Shown here: one piece after another, positions 33,057-43,046 of the stretch
Numbering within the stretch: the first letter of the stretch is position 1
Layout: every line of letters begins with the position of its first letter
Source of the DNA: SKLM01 sp041687115
Lineage (GTDB): Bacteria > Chloroflexota > Anaerolineae > B4-G1
Direction: 5' to 3'
NCBI GenBank assembly: GCA_041687115.1
Contig: JAWLCP010000005.1
Location: forward strand, 1 to 64,000
Length of the DNA stretch: 64,000 nt
The notes under the pieces: generated by a model
Databases searched by the model: none
Told to the model about the DNA's origin: nothing
What the model saw: only the letters and a program-made list of their open reading frames with translations
Position numbers and translations under genes: made by a program

Positions 33057-36000
33057 ATGGATCCTGGGATCTCGAAGGGAGCCGAAAGAGCACCGCGCCG
33101 GACCCCTCGACTCGGCCGCTGGTCGGCGGGGGTCCTGATTCTGATCCTCCTCGCGGCGACCTATCTCCGTTTCACTGGCCTGGGCTGGGATGAGGGGCAG
33201 TACATCCACCCCGATGAGGGGCACATGCGCAACACCCTGTCGCTCATTCGGTGGCCGGATGATCTATCGTGCTACTTCGATACCCAGGCTTCTCCGCTCA
33301 ATGTGCGGAACGTCGACGGCCACCGCTACAGCTACGGGACCCTGCCGCTCTTCGCCGCCCGAGCCACTGCTGAATGGCTCGATCGGGCCTGCGCCGACGC
33401 CGCCGCGCCGGTGAGCGGGGCCGTGGCTGCCGTCGTTGCCGGCGACGCCCTTGACGGCTGTGCGCCGGGGACCTTCACGGGTGCTTACAACGCTGTTGTC
33501 GGGCGGGCGCTTTCCGCGCTCGCAGACCTCGGTACGCTCGTCCTGGTCTATCTCATCGGCCGGCGTCTGTACGGCGAGGCGACGGGATTGCTTGCCATGG
33601 CCCTGGGGGCGGTGACTGCATTCCTCATCCAGCAGGCGCATTTCTTCACCGTCGACAGCGCCGCCTGCTTCTTCACCATGCTCGTGGCTACCTTCTCCGT
33701 CCGAGGCAGTCAGACCGGGGCATGGGCCGATTTTGCGGCGGCCGGCCTCGGCGTTGGGTTCGCCGCTGCGTGCAAGGTGAGCGCGGCCACCGCAGCGCTG
33801 ATGGTGGTCCTTGCGGCTGCATCCCGTGTCCTCAATCGCGAGCGTCCCGGCGGGCGAGGCGTGTTCGGTTTGCGGTTTGATCTCTCGCACGCCGGTTGGC
33901 TGTTCGCCTCCCTCTGTCTGGCCGGATTGCTGTCCCTGGTCGCTTTCCGGGTTGCGCAGCCGTATGCCTTTGAGGGGCCCGGCTTCTTCGGCCTCCAGCC
34001 CAGCCCTGAGTGGTTTGGGCGGTTGAGCGAGATCGGAGCAGAGCAGTCTGGCAAGGTCGATCTGCCCTCCGGTCGACAATGGGCCAATCGCCTGCCCATC
34101 GTATTCCCGTGGCTGAACATGGTCGTGTGGGGGATGGGCCTCCCCCTGGGGCTTGCGGCCTGGGTCGGGTGGAGCGTGACCGGACTCGAGCTTCTCAACG
34201 GGGGGCCTGAGGGGCGCAGGCACCTGGTGCTGTGGGGCTGGGCGACCATCGCGTTCCTCTACTACGCCACCCGCTGGGTGAAGGCGATGCGCTATTTCCT
34301 GCCGCTCTACCCGATTCTGCTCCTGTTTGCCGCCTACTGGCTGATCCGGCTGACGGGCTCCGCATCCCGGCGGGGGCAGCGGGTCGGCATCGCCCTGTCT
34401 GCGGTCGTCGCCCTCGGCGCGGTTCTGTGGGGCCTGGGCTTCTTTACCGTCTACGTACGGCCCCATCCACGCGTGGCGGCCTCGCGCTGGATCTACGAGA
34501 ACGTGCCGGCAGGCGCCACCGTGGCTAATGAGCACTGGGACTGGGGCCTCCCGCTCCGCGTGGATGGGCACAATCCCTTTGGTGGGATGTACCGCGGGAT
34601 TGAGATGGAGAACTACAACGAGGACACGCCTCAGAAACGGGAGGCATTGTACAGCTGGCTCGATCAGGCCGACTACATCTTCCTGGCCAGCAACCGTCTG
34701 TATGCTTCCATCGCGCGGCTGCCGGCGCGCTACCCGCTGACCACGGAGTACTACCGCGCTCTGTTCGCCGGTGAGTTGGGCTTCGAGCTGCAGGCCGACT
34801 TCACATCCTACCCCGCGCTGGGTCCCTTCGTCTTCCCCGATCAGGAGAACCCCTTTGACCTGATGGAAGCGGACTACGTCAGCCAGCCGAAGCCAGTAGA
34901 GATTCACCTGCCTCCCGCCGAGGAGGCCTTCAGCGTCTACGATCACCCGCGGGTGCTCATCTTCGCCAAGACGGAGGCCTACTCACGGAACTTGGTGGAG
35001 GGGATCCTGGGCCGGGTGGACCTGGCGCGCGCGCAGCACGGCCTTACCCCCCAGGAGGCCACCCAGGCTCCCAACCTGCTCACGTTTGGTGACCATGCGT
35101 GGGCGGAGCAGCAGGCCGGTGGGACGTGGTCCGAGATGTTTGATCGGAACTGCCTCCTCAACCGTTATCCAGGGCTGGGTGCGCTGGCCTGGTGGGCGGT
35201 CGTCACGGCGCTGGGCTGGGTGGCGTTCCCCCTTCTCTTCGTTGCCCTTCCCGGGCTCCGGGACCGCGGGTACGGGATGTCTCGTCTGTGTGGTCTCCTA
35301 ATTGTCGCCTACCTCACGTGGCTGGCGGCGAGCCTGCGCCTCTTCCCGAACACGCGCGCCACCATCCTCCGTATGGTCGCCCTCCTGACCGTCGCTGGAG
35401 TCGGTCTGGGGTGGGTCAGACGGGATCAGCTGCAGCGCTTCGTCCGTCGCCGCTGGCGCGTGCTGCTGCTGACCGAGGGGGTGTTCGCCATCCTGTTCGT
35501 TGCCTGGATCGGGGTGCGTATCCTCCATCCTGATCTATGGCATCCCATTGTGGGGGGCGAGAAGCCCATGGATTTCGCCTATCTCAACGCGGTGATGAAA
35601 TCGACCTGGTTCCCCCCGTACAATCCCTGGCTCTCCGGGACCTGGATCAACTACTACTACTTCGGCTTCGTCATCGTCGGCACGCTCATCAAGCTGGTCG
35701 GCACCGTGCCGGCCGTGGCCTACAACCTGGCCGTGCCGGTCATCTTCGCTCTGACCGGACTGAGCGCTTTTTCCGTAGCCTATGATCTGACGCGTGGCGG
35801 CCGACGTCGCGCGCTGGTCGCCGCCCTGGCGGCCGTGGCGTTCACCCTGCTGTTGGGCAATCTAGGAGTCGTCCACCTCCTCCGCAGTGAGTTGATTGCC
35901 GTGGGCGACATCTCATTCCCCAGCACCATCCCTGGCTTTCCGAACACGGTAGCTTTCCTCCGCGGCCTCTGGCGCGTCCTTGTGCAGGGCGTGGAGCTCC

Positions 36001-37595
36001 CGGTGCGGGTGGAGTCCTGGTACTGGCATCCCACGCGTATCATCCCCTCCGATACGGGGGATCCCATCGCCGAGTTCCCAGCCTTCACCTTCCTCTACGG
36101 GGATCTGCACGCGCACATGATCGCCTTCCCGCTGACCCTGGTCTGCCTCGGTCTGGCTGTCTACTGGGCGCGGACCGCGAACCCAACCTGGGGCAGCCTG
36201 TTGCTGGGGGGCCTGGTCATCGGTGCGCTTCGTCCCACAAACACCTGGGACTACCCGACGTACCTGGGTCTGGGGCTAATTGCCCTTGGCGTGGGCCACT
36301 GGCGCGGAAAGCGGGACAGGAGGACACCTGGAGCCATGGCGGCAGCCTCCGGAGGGAAGGGGACCGGGCCGCTCTCTGCCTCGAATCCTGCGTCGGGCGT
36401 CCGACGTCTCCTCTCCTTCGGCTGGCGAGCCGGCGTGGTCGCCGGCCTGACGGCCTTCCTCTACCTCCCATACACGCGTCACTACGTCGCTGGCTACACC
36501 GCCTTTCACCTCTGGGAGGGCGGGACCACGCCTGTCGGCATCTATCTGTGGATCCACGCCCTGTTGCTCTTCCCTGTGGTGACACGCGGAGCGATGGAGG
36601 CGGTGGCCAGGCTGAGGCGCGGTGCCGTGTCCCGGTTCGTCGGCGGGCTCGCCTGTGTGGTGGCTGTGGGGGTGGCCGTGGCCTTGCGAGCTCTGGGCTA
36701 TTCCGTGGCCCTGGTGACAGTCCCCGCCGGTGTCCTTGCCGCTCTGTTGTTGCTCACCGCGGAGGGAGAAACTCAAGAGGGCGCGTCTCAGGAGGACCGT
36801 CTGGTCTGGCTCCTGGTCGGCGCCGCGATGGCCCTCTCCCTTGCCGTGGAGGTTGTCGTCTTGGAGGGAGACATTGGCCGGATGAACACCGTGTTCAAGT
36901 TCTACCTACAGGTCTGGATCCTGCTTGCGATCGCTGCGGCGGTCAGTCTGGCGTGGATCTGGAGCCGTGCACGGGGCTGGGCGCTCCATGCGCGTCGGAT
37001 CTGGTGGACTCTCATGGGGCTGCTTGTGCTCGGAGGATCGCTCTTCTTGCCGCTCGGCATCCGCGCTCGCGCCGTCGACCGCATGGCGCCTGAGGCCGGC
37101 AGGACGCTCGATGGTATGGCCTTCATGCAGCACGCCGAGGTCTATGGAGGGCCGGAGGGCGATGCCCGACCGATCCCGCTGTCCGGCGACTACCACGCCA
37201 TCCGGTGGATGCAGGATACCATACAGGGCTCGCCCGTGATCCTCGAGGGGCTTGGATGGCGGGAGTACCTGTGGGCCAACCGCGTCTCCGTCCATACGGG
37301 GCTGCCGGCGGTGGCCGGCTGGCGCCATCACCAGGCTCAGCAGCGCGTCGCCGTGGGCGGGGAGATGGTGAGCTGGCGCCGTGAAGATGTGGACGCCTGC
37401 TACAACACCACCGTTGTCGCCCAGGCGGAGGAGATCCTTGACCGGTACGACGTACGGTATATCTACGTGGGTGAATACGAGCGTGCCTACTGCGATGCGC
37501 GAAGCTTAGCGAAGTTCAACCGCATGGTCGACCTGGGGCTCCTGCGGCGGGTCTATGACGCTCACGGCGTGGCCATCTATGAGGTGCTGGGCTAG
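33057..37595 (+). CDS. Giant GT39-like/DUF2298 (YYY) fusion membrane protein
   Basis: A 1512-residue membrane protein that looks like two parts. The first, about residues 1-690, is PMT/GT39-like: H-P-D-E-G-H (residues 51-56) is the first-loop acidic motif, then many membrane spans, then a soluble stretch near 470-690. The second, about 700-1512, matches DUF2298, the 'YYY' family of Chloroflexota and archaea. It contains W-I-N-Y-Y-Y-F-G near residue 865, G-D-L-H-A-H-M near 1018 and R-M-N-T-V-F-K-F-Y near 1275. DUF2298 proteins are suspected GT-C-type transferases, but no reaction is proven. Only six bases separate it from the preceding gene, so it is cotranscribed. Confidence 0.75.
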   Translation: MDPGISKGAERAPRRTPRLGRWSAGVLILILLAATYLRFTGLGWDEGQYIHPDEGHMRNTLSLIRWPDDLSCYFDTQASPLNVRNVDGHRYSYGTLPLFAARATAEWLDRACADAAAPVSGAVAAVVAGDALDGCAPGTFTGAYNAVVGRALSALADLGTLVLVYLIGRRLYGEATGLLAMALGAVTAFLIQQAHFFTVDSAACFFTMLVATFSVRGSQTGAWADFAAAGLGVGFAAACKVSAATAALMVVLAAASRVLNRERPGGRGVFGLRFDLSHAGWLFASLCLAGLLSLVAFRVAQPYAFEGPGFFGLQPSPEWFGRLSEIGAEQSGKVDLPSGRQWANRLPIVFPWLNMVVWGMGLPLGLAAWVGWSVTGLELLNGGPEGRRHLVLWGWATIAFLYYATRWVKAMRYFLPLYPILLLFAAYWLIRLTGSASRRGQRVGIALSAVVALGAVLWGLGFFTVYVRPHPRVAASRWIYENVPAGATVANEHWDWGLPLRVDGHNPFGGMYRGIEMENYNEDTPQKREALYSWLDQADYIFLASNRLYASIARLPARYPLTTEYYRALFAGELGFELQADFTSYPALGPFVFPDQENPFDLMEADYVSQPKPVEIHLPPAEEAFSVYDHPRVLIFAKTEAYSRNLVEGILGRVDLARAQHGLTPQEATQAPNLLTFGDHAWAEQQAGGTWSEMFDRNCLLNRYPGLGALAWWAVVTALGWVAFPLLFVALPGLRDRGYGMSRLCGLLIVAYLTWLAASLRLFPNTRATILRMVALLTVAGVGLGWVRRDQLQRFVRRRWRVLLLTEGVFAILFVAWIGVRILHPDLWHPIVGGEKPMDFAYLNAVMKSTWFPPYNPWLSGTWINYYYFGFVIVGTLIKLVGTVPAVAYNLAVPVIFALTGLSAFSVAYDLTRGGRRRALVAALAAVAFTLLLGNLGVVHLLRSELIAVGDISFPSTIPGFPNTVAFLRGLWRVLVQGVELPVRVESWYWHPTRIIPSDTGDPIAEFPAFTFLYGDLHAHMIAFPLTLVCLGLAVYWARTANPTWGSLLLGGLVIGALRPTNTWDYPTYLGLGLIALGVGHWRGKRDRRTPGAMAAASGGKGTGPLSASNPASGVRRLLSFGWRAGVVAGLTAFLYLPYTRHYVAGYTAFHLWEGGTTPVGIYLWIHALLLFPVVTRGAMEAVARLRRGAVSRFVGGLACVVAVGVAVALRALGYSVALVTVPAGVLAALLLLTAEGETQEGASQEDRLVWLLVGAAMALSLAVEVVVLEGDIGRMNTVFKFYLQVWILLAIAAAVSLAWIWSRARGWALHARRIWWTLMGLLVLGGSLFLPLGIRARAVDRMAPEAGRTLDGMAFMQHAEVYGGPEGDARPIPLSGDYHAIRWMQDTIQGSPVILEGLGWREYLWANRVSVHTGLPAVAGWRHHQAQQRVAVGGEMVSWRREDVDACYNTTVVAQAEEILDRYDVRYIYVGEYERAYCDARSLAKFNRMVDLGLLRRVYDAHGVAIYEVLG

Positions 37596-37726
37596 GACCT
37601 GGAAGATCTCTGTAATCTCCATGGGGCACACCGCAAGCTTGGTTCTCGGTTGGCCTACCCGCTGCACAGGTCGCGCCTCGCCCGTGGCGTCCGACGTCGC
37701 CGGGATTTGAAGTCTGGATGTCTTTC

Positions 37727-37755
37727 TTGACCGTCACCGCTGGAGCTGGTAGACT
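37727..37755 (+). promoter_or_regulatory. Near-leaderless promoter for the 37765 gene
   Basis: TTGACC (37727-37732) and TAGACT (37750-37755) are 17 bases apart. The predicted start near 37762 is three bases before ATG 37765, again leaving no room for a ribosome site. The 170 bases before 37765 otherwise show no gene. Confidence 0.6.
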
Positions 37756-37764
37756 GTCTCGAAG

Positions 37765-39546
37765 ATGACTGATATGCGATACGCAGAAGATCGACCCAAG
37801 GGTCCAACACATCAGCGTTATGAGGTCTCTGCCTGGGCCGTCCTCGTCGGGGTCGCCCTCGCGATGCGCCTCGCCCAACTCGACGCAGCACCGCTGAGCG
37901 CCGCCGAGATCCGGGAGGCGGCGGTGGCCTGGCGGGCGGCGACCGGCCAGGGCATGCCGGTGAGCGACTACAGCCCGCTCCTCTTTGCGGCCAACAGCTT
38001 CCTCTTCGTGCTTTTCGGAGCGAGCGACTCGCTGGCCAGGCTGTTGCCTGCGCTCGCCGGCTCGGGTCTTGTGCTCACCCCGATACTGCTCAGACGACGT
38101 CTGGGGCGCGTCGGGTCCTTCGTCGCCGGTCTCTACCTGGCCATCTCACCGACCGCGCTCGTGGCCTCTCGCCAGCTCGACGGGACCGCGCTGGCGGCCG
38201 CCGGTACGATGGGGTTCGTCGGGGCTCTCAGTCGCTTCCTGGAGACGGACCGGAAGCGCTGGCTTGCGTTCGCGGCTGTGGGCCTCGCCGTCTCCGTGAC
38301 GAGTGGGGCCGCCGTGTACGGCCTGCTCCTCCCCCTGGGCCTCGCGTGGGGTGTCCTTGCCTGGCTGGGTCCGCACGGTTGGGCCTCGCCCGCCCGGGGG
38401 ATTGTCTCACGCCTCAGGCCCCATGCCGGGCGATTCCTGCTCCTGTTCGGGCTCGCGGCGGCGGCCGCCTCCACCGGGCTCGGCTGGAATCCGTCGGGGG
38501 CAGGGGCCATTGGCGGCCTTCTCGTCGACTGGTTCGCTCGCTTCCGCGCAGCCGGAGCTCGCGGAGCCTCGCCATTCACGCTTCTCGTGGTGTATGAGTT
38601 GTTGGGACTGGTCTTCGCGCTCGCGGGCCTGGTGTGGGGCCTGCGACGCCAGCACTACCCGGCCTCGCTGCTGGGGTTGTGGAGCGGATTGGGCGCTATC
38701 CTGCTGGCGGCAATGCCGGGGCGGGCACCGACGGACCTGGTTTGGGTGGTGCTACCGCTGGCCATGTTGGCCGGTATCGCCCTCGAGGCAGTCGCTCGGG
38801 ACCGGTGGCGCTCCGCAGGCCGAGTGCGCTGCATCTACGCCGGCATCGTTCTGATCCTGTGGGCCCAGGTCTACCTGGCGTTGGCGCGCTATGCCAGGTT
38901 CGCGGACCGTACTGATCTGGTCCTCGTTCTGGTCGTGGCCGCGCTGCAGCTGCTCTTGGGCCTGACCTTCGTCATGGCTCTGGGGCCGGGGGCGACGCTG
39001 CGCACCGCCGCCGTGGCAACGGGCGCTGCGCTGTTTTCCCTCACCGTGTCGGCGGGCTGGGGAGTCGCCTACCGCCGCCCGGCGGATCCCCGCGAGCCGC
39101 TGTCGAGTCAGCCCACTCCCGTGAACGTCCGTGACTTGGTGGAGACGTTGCGCGGTGTCTCCTGGCAGGAGACAGGCATGCTCACCACGCTCGAGTTCGT
39201 CTACGAGGCCCCGCCGAACTCGGTCCTAGCCTGGTACCTGCGCGATTTCGGCAGGGCGCTTCGGGTCGACAGCCTGAGCGAGTTAGGGGCGGACCGGCTG
39301 GGGCCAACGGTGGTGACGCTTGATGGCGGCAGCTCGCCGCCTGGCGCACCGGGGACTGAGTACGTAGGCCAGAGCTTCGCGCTGCGCCGTCATTGGGCGC
39401 CAGAGTCCATCGGCTGTCGCTTCTGGGATGCAGGCTGTAGCGTGGCCTTTGATTGGTTTCTGTTCCGCGATGGGCCGGCCCTGCCCGATGCCGCGAGCGA
39501 GGCGACGCTGTGGCGGCGCGTCGAGCTGCCGGGTGATGAATCGTAG
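37765..39546 (+). CDS. PMT/GT39-like membrane protein
   Basis: A 593-residue polytopic protein related to the neighbouring GT-C-type proteins. After about 20 residues comes the first membrane span and a loop with A-P-L-S-A-A-E-I-R-E-A, where acidic residues sit at the place of the usual D-E motif. L-L-P-A-L-A-G-S-G-L-V-L-T-P-I-L-L is PMT_2-like. Some ten to twelve hydrophobic segments are followed by a soluble tail of about 140 residues. The D-E motif is atypical, so catalysis is less certain than for its neighbours. It has its own promoter but lies in line with the other membrane transferase genes. Confidence 0.65.
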   Translation: MTDMRYAEDRPKGPTHQRYEVSAWAVLVGVALAMRLAQLDAAPLSAAEIREAAVAWRAATGQGMPVSDYSPLLFAANSFLFVLFGASDSLARLLPALAGSGLVLTPILLRRRLGRVGSFVAGLYLAISPTALVASRQLDGTALAAAGTMGFVGALSRFLETDRKRWLAFAAVGLAVSVTSGAAVYGLLLPLGLAWGVLAWLGPHGWASPARGIVSRLRPHAGRFLLLFGLAAAAASTGLGWNPSGAGAIGGLLVDWFARFRAAGARGASPFTLLVVYELLGLVFALAGLVWGLRRQHYPASLLGLWSGLGAILLAAMPGRAPTDLVWVVLPLAMLAGIALEAVARDRWRSAGRVRCIYAGIVLILWAQVYLALARYARFADRTDLVLVLVVAALQLLLGLTFVMALGPGATLRTAAVATGAALFSLTVSAGWGVAYRRPADPREPLSSQPTPVNVRDLVETLRGVSWQETGMLTTLEFVYEAPPNSVLAWYLRDFGRALRVDSLSELGADRLGPTVVTLDGGSSPPGAPGTEYVGQSFALRRHWAPESIGCRFWDAGCSVAFDWFLFRDGPALPDAASEATLWRRVELPGDES

Positions 39547-39650
39547 AGCGGTCAGGCAGGAGCCGAGAGCACTCCCGTCTGGGGGGGGGCGGTGCCTTCG
39601 TGTAGCCACTCTGGGACGCTGGGGCTAATTGATGCGTTTGTTCTGCCTGG

Positions 39651-42600
39651 ATGGTTAACCGGGCTATGCGAAAGCACCTGTGGGTTGAGGAGGATGAAGG
39701 AGCCGTGACATCTTTGGTTGATAGGTGGCTGGACCGACCGGTGGGGCGCTGGATCGCCCTCAATTGGGAGAAGGCCCTCTACCTCGCGCTGATCGCTGCG
39801 GCCCTGGGGACGCGGCTGTGGGGACTCGGCGTCCGCACGCAGAGCCACGACGAAAGCCTCCACACGAAATACTCGTGGAATCTCTACGCGGGCCACGGAT
39901 TCCAGCATACGCCGCTGATGCACGGCCCTTTCCTCTTCCACGCTACGGCATTTTCTTACTTCCTGTTTGGCGACAATGACTTCACCGCTCGCCTCGTGGT
40001 GGCAGCGATGGGCGTGGCGATTGTGGCCTTTCCGTACCTCCTGCGACGCTGGATCGGGCGGCTAGGGGCATTGCTTGGATCCTTTTTCCTGCTGATCTCC
40101 CCGTCGGTCGCTTACTACTCACGCTACATTCGGCACGACATACCGATCATTCTGTGGGCGCTGATCGTGGTCTTCGCCATCTTCTCCTATCTGCGCAGCG
40201 GGCACGAGCGGTGGCTCTTCCTGATGGCAGCCGGCATCTCGTTGATGTTCGTCACCAAGGAGGTTGCCTTCATCTACAACGCGATCTTCGGCTTCTTCTT
40301 GGTGGGTGTCTTCGTCCGGGAGAGCCTGCTGCGGAGTTGGGGTGAGAAGGAGAACCTCAAGTCGTTAGTGGGCGTGGCGCTGGTTGGAGCGGCTGTTGGG
40401 TTGCTCGTATTCGGCCTGGCTGTGCTCTGGGGCGCAGAAGGCGCGGAGACTGAGCGTGCTTTCCCCTGGTGGGCTATGGTAGGGGGTGGGGTTGCAGGTG
40501 TGGCACTCGTCGGCGGCCTGGCAGCGCTGCTGGCCGGGACGTGGCGTGATCTGCGGACCTACCGGTCGTTCGACCTGGTCATCGTCATGGGGACGCTGTG
40601 TCTCCCGTTCCTGTCTCCCGTTGCAGTCCAGTTGGTTGGCCTAGATCCAGTGGACTACACGACGCCGACCATCTACTACTCGGGGGCTATCCTGGCAGGC
40701 GTGTTTGCCATGTCCGCGGTCGTCGGTGTGGTTTGGGACTGGCGTCGGTGGAGCATCGCCGCAGCGATCCACTATGCCATTGCCGTCGTCTTGTTCACGA
40801 CCGTGTTCACGTACGGCGGTGGCGTGGCGAGCGGTTTCATCGGGTCGATGGGGTATTGGCTGGCCCAACATGGGGTGCAGAGGGGTGACCAGCCCTGGTA
40901 TTACTATGGCGTCGTTGTCCCGTTATATGAGTATCTACCGCTCCTCTTGAGCATCCTCACGGCGGCTTACCTGGCGGTCCGGTCCGCCGTGCGGACTGAC
41001 CGAGGCTCGAACCTGGAGGAGTCGAGGTTGGAGGTTGATGCGCGGAAGCTTTTTGTCCCGTTTATTCTCTGGTGGACCGGGATGGCGTGGGTCATCTACT
41101 CCTATGCCGGCGAGAAGATGCCCTGGCTCACCGTCCACCTGGCGCTTCCTATGATCTTGCTCGGTGCCTGGGGGCTAGGCCGTTTCATCGAGGCGATCGA
41201 GTGGCGGCGCGTGGCCCGCGAACGAGTCTGGATAGCCGCGCTCCTGGCGCCACCGTTTGTCATGGCGGTGGGCACGTTGATGGTTGCGGTGTCGGCGGGC
41301 CCGTTCCGGGGTTCGAGCCTCGCTGAGCTGATGGTCACGGGCCAGTTCCTCGGCGGCCTGATGGCCGCGCTTGCCTTCGGGGCCGGTCTCGTCTACTATA
41401 TCAGGAGAGGCGATTGGGGTCGCGCACTGCGTGTCTTGCTGCTTGTGGGGTTGCTGGTGCCGACGCTTCTGACGGTGCGCCACAGCTGGCATACTTGCTA
41501 CATTAATCAGAGCTACCCGATTGAGCATCTCGTCTACGCCCATTCCGCTCCAGCCGTCAAGGAGACCATGCGCCAGATCGAGGAGCTCTCGCGCCGTGTG
41601 GCTGGGGGTCCCCACCTGATCAAAGTGGCCTACGGCGCCGATAGCTCGTGGCCGTTCCATTGGTATCTGCGCAACTACCCCAACGTCGTCTTCTATGGCG
41701 AGAATCCATCGGCGGAGCAGATGGATGCTCCCGTCATCATCGCCGGGCGCGATCAGTGGGAGGCGGTCTCTCCCCACACCGCGAATGACTACACCTCCAA
41801 CACCTATACCTACCTGTGGTGGCCGATGGAGGATTACAAGAACATGACGTGGGAGCGCATCTGGGGGGCTCTGACTAACCCGAATATGCGCACGGCACTG
41901 TGGAAGATCTGGTACGACCGGGACTACACCCTCTATGATGAGGTGACGGGGAAGAACCATGCGCTCGACGAGTGGCCACTGCGCAGCGAATACCGACTGT
42001 ACATCCGCAAGGACGCCATCGCGCACATCTGGGAGCGGGCCGCGCTCGGGCCCGCTGACCTGCAGGACGTCGAGCCCTATGCCAGCAACCACCTGGAGCT
42101 GGCCGCGGTGACGGTGTTCGGTGCACCGGGCTCTGGGCAGGGCGAGCTCCAGAGCCCTCGGGGTATCGCCCTGGGTCCTGACGGCTCGGTCTACGTGGTC
42201 GATGCCGGCAACCACCGGCTACAGAGGTTCACCGCTGATGGCGAGTTCCTGGAGACTATCGGGAGGCGGTCGCTGGCTGCCGATGAGTCCGATCAGCCCC
42301 GTGGCTTCAACGAACCCTGGGATCTCGCCTTTGCCCCTGACGGGAGCATCTACGTGGCAGACACCTGGAACCATCGCATCCAGAAGCTCGATGCGGAGGG
42401 GAATCCCGTCACTGCCTGGGGCACCTTCGGCGAGTTCGGTGTCGAGACCGGGGAGGCCGGGCGGGGAGCGTTCTACGGCCCGCGGGGCGTTGCTGTGGGT
42501 CCGGAGCCCCTCACGGGCTCCCAACAGGACCGCTTGATCTATGTCACCGACACCGGAAACAAACGTGTCCAGGTCTTTGCAGCCGATGGTGAGTTCGCCT

Positions 42601-43034
42601 TCCAGTGGGGCGGCGGGGGCCCGAAGGAGGGGCAACTTGACGAACCGGTGGGGATCATCCTCGGTCCGAGGGGGCAGGTGTATGTCGCCGATGCCTGGAA
42701 TCATCGCGTCCAGGTGTTTGATTCCGATGGCACCTTCCTGCGGCAATGGCCCATCGAGGGTTGGGATTCCGGCGTGGCCGAGGAGAAGCCCTATCTGGCA
42801 GTCGACTCGCAGGGCCGTGTCTACGTCACCGACCCCGGGTATTACCGTGTGCTCGTCTTCGACGACGAGGGGAGCTACTTGCTCTCCTTCGGCCGGTACG
42901 GCACGGATAACCAGTCCTTCCAGCTGCCCCAGGGCATTGCTGTGGCCGAGGATGGGACGATCTACGTGACCGACGCGCATGCGAACCGCGTGTTGATCTT
43001 CGGCCCCATCGACTTCGAACAGCCTGTCGAGTAG
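39651..43034 (+). CDS. Agl23/TIGR03663-type membrane protein fused to a six-bladed NHL propeller
   Basis: A 1127-residue protein. Residues 1 to about 600 are a GT-C-like membrane domain of the TIGR03663 family ('flippase activity-associated protein Agl23'), with the acidic motif Q-S-H-D-E-S (residues 64-69), T-P-L-M-H-G-P-F and S-R-Y-I-R-H-D-I. A soluble region follows, and from about residue 815 to the end there are six NHL repeats, recognisable by I/V-Y-V-x-D followed by N-H-R-x-Q-x-F. The propeller should sit outside the membrane and may bind glycan or protein. ATG 39651 or 39666 could be the start. Family members lie next to DUF2298 genes in Chloroflexota, as here. Confidence 0.8.
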   Translation: MVNRAMRKHLWVEEDEGAVTSLVDRWLDRPVGRWIALNWEKALYLALIAAALGTRLWGLGVRTQSHDESLHTKYSWNLYAGHGFQHTPLMHGPFLFHATAFSYFLFGDNDFTARLVVAAMGVAIVAFPYLLRRWIGRLGALLGSFFLLISPSVAYYSRYIRHDIPIILWALIVVFAIFSYLRSGHERWLFLMAAGISLMFVTKEVAFIYNAIFGFFLVGVFVRESLLRSWGEKENLKSLVGVALVGAAVGLLVFGLAVLWGAEGAETERAFPWWAMVGGGVAGVALVGGLAALLAGTWRDLRTYRSFDLVIVMGTLCLPFLSPVAVQLVGLDPVDYTTPTIYYSGAILAGVFAMSAVVGVVWDWRRWSIAAAIHYAIAVVLFTTVFTYGGGVASGFIGSMGYWLAQHGVQRGDQPWYYYGVVVPLYEYLPLLLSILTAAYLAVRSAVRTDRGSNLEESRLEVDARKLFVPFILWWTGMAWVIYSYAGEKMPWLTVHLALPMILLGAWGLGRFIEAIEWRRVARERVWIAALLAPPFVMAVGTLMVAVSAGPFRGSSLAELMVTGQFLGGLMAALAFGAGLVYYIRRGDWGRALRVLLLVGLLVPTLLTVRHSWHTCYINQSYPIEHLVYAHSAPAVKETMRQIEELSRRVAGGPHLIKVAYGADSSWPFHWYLRNYPNVVFYGENPSAEQMDAPVIIAGRDQWEAVSPHTANDYTSNTYTYLWWPMEDYKNMTWERIWGALTNPNMRTALWKIWYDRDYTLYDEVTGKNHALDEWPLRSEYRLYIRKDAIAHIWERAALGPADLQDVEPYASNHLELAAVTVFGAPGSGQGELQSPRGIALGPDGSVYVVDAGNHRLQRFTADGEFLETIGRRSLAADESDQPRGFNEPWDLAFAPDGSIYVADTWNHRIQKLDAEGNPVTAWGTFGEFGVETGEAGRGAFYGPRGVAVGPEPLTGSQQDRLIYVTDTGNKRVQVFAADGEFAFQWGGGGPKEGQLDEPVGIILGPRGQVYVADAWNHRVQVFDSDGTFLRQWPIEGWDSGVAEEKPYLAVDSQGRVYVTDPGYYRVLVFDDEGSYLLSFGRYGTDNQSFQLPQGIAVAEDGTIYVTDAHANRVLIFGPIDFEQPVE

Positions 43035-43046
43035 TCCAGGAGGTGT

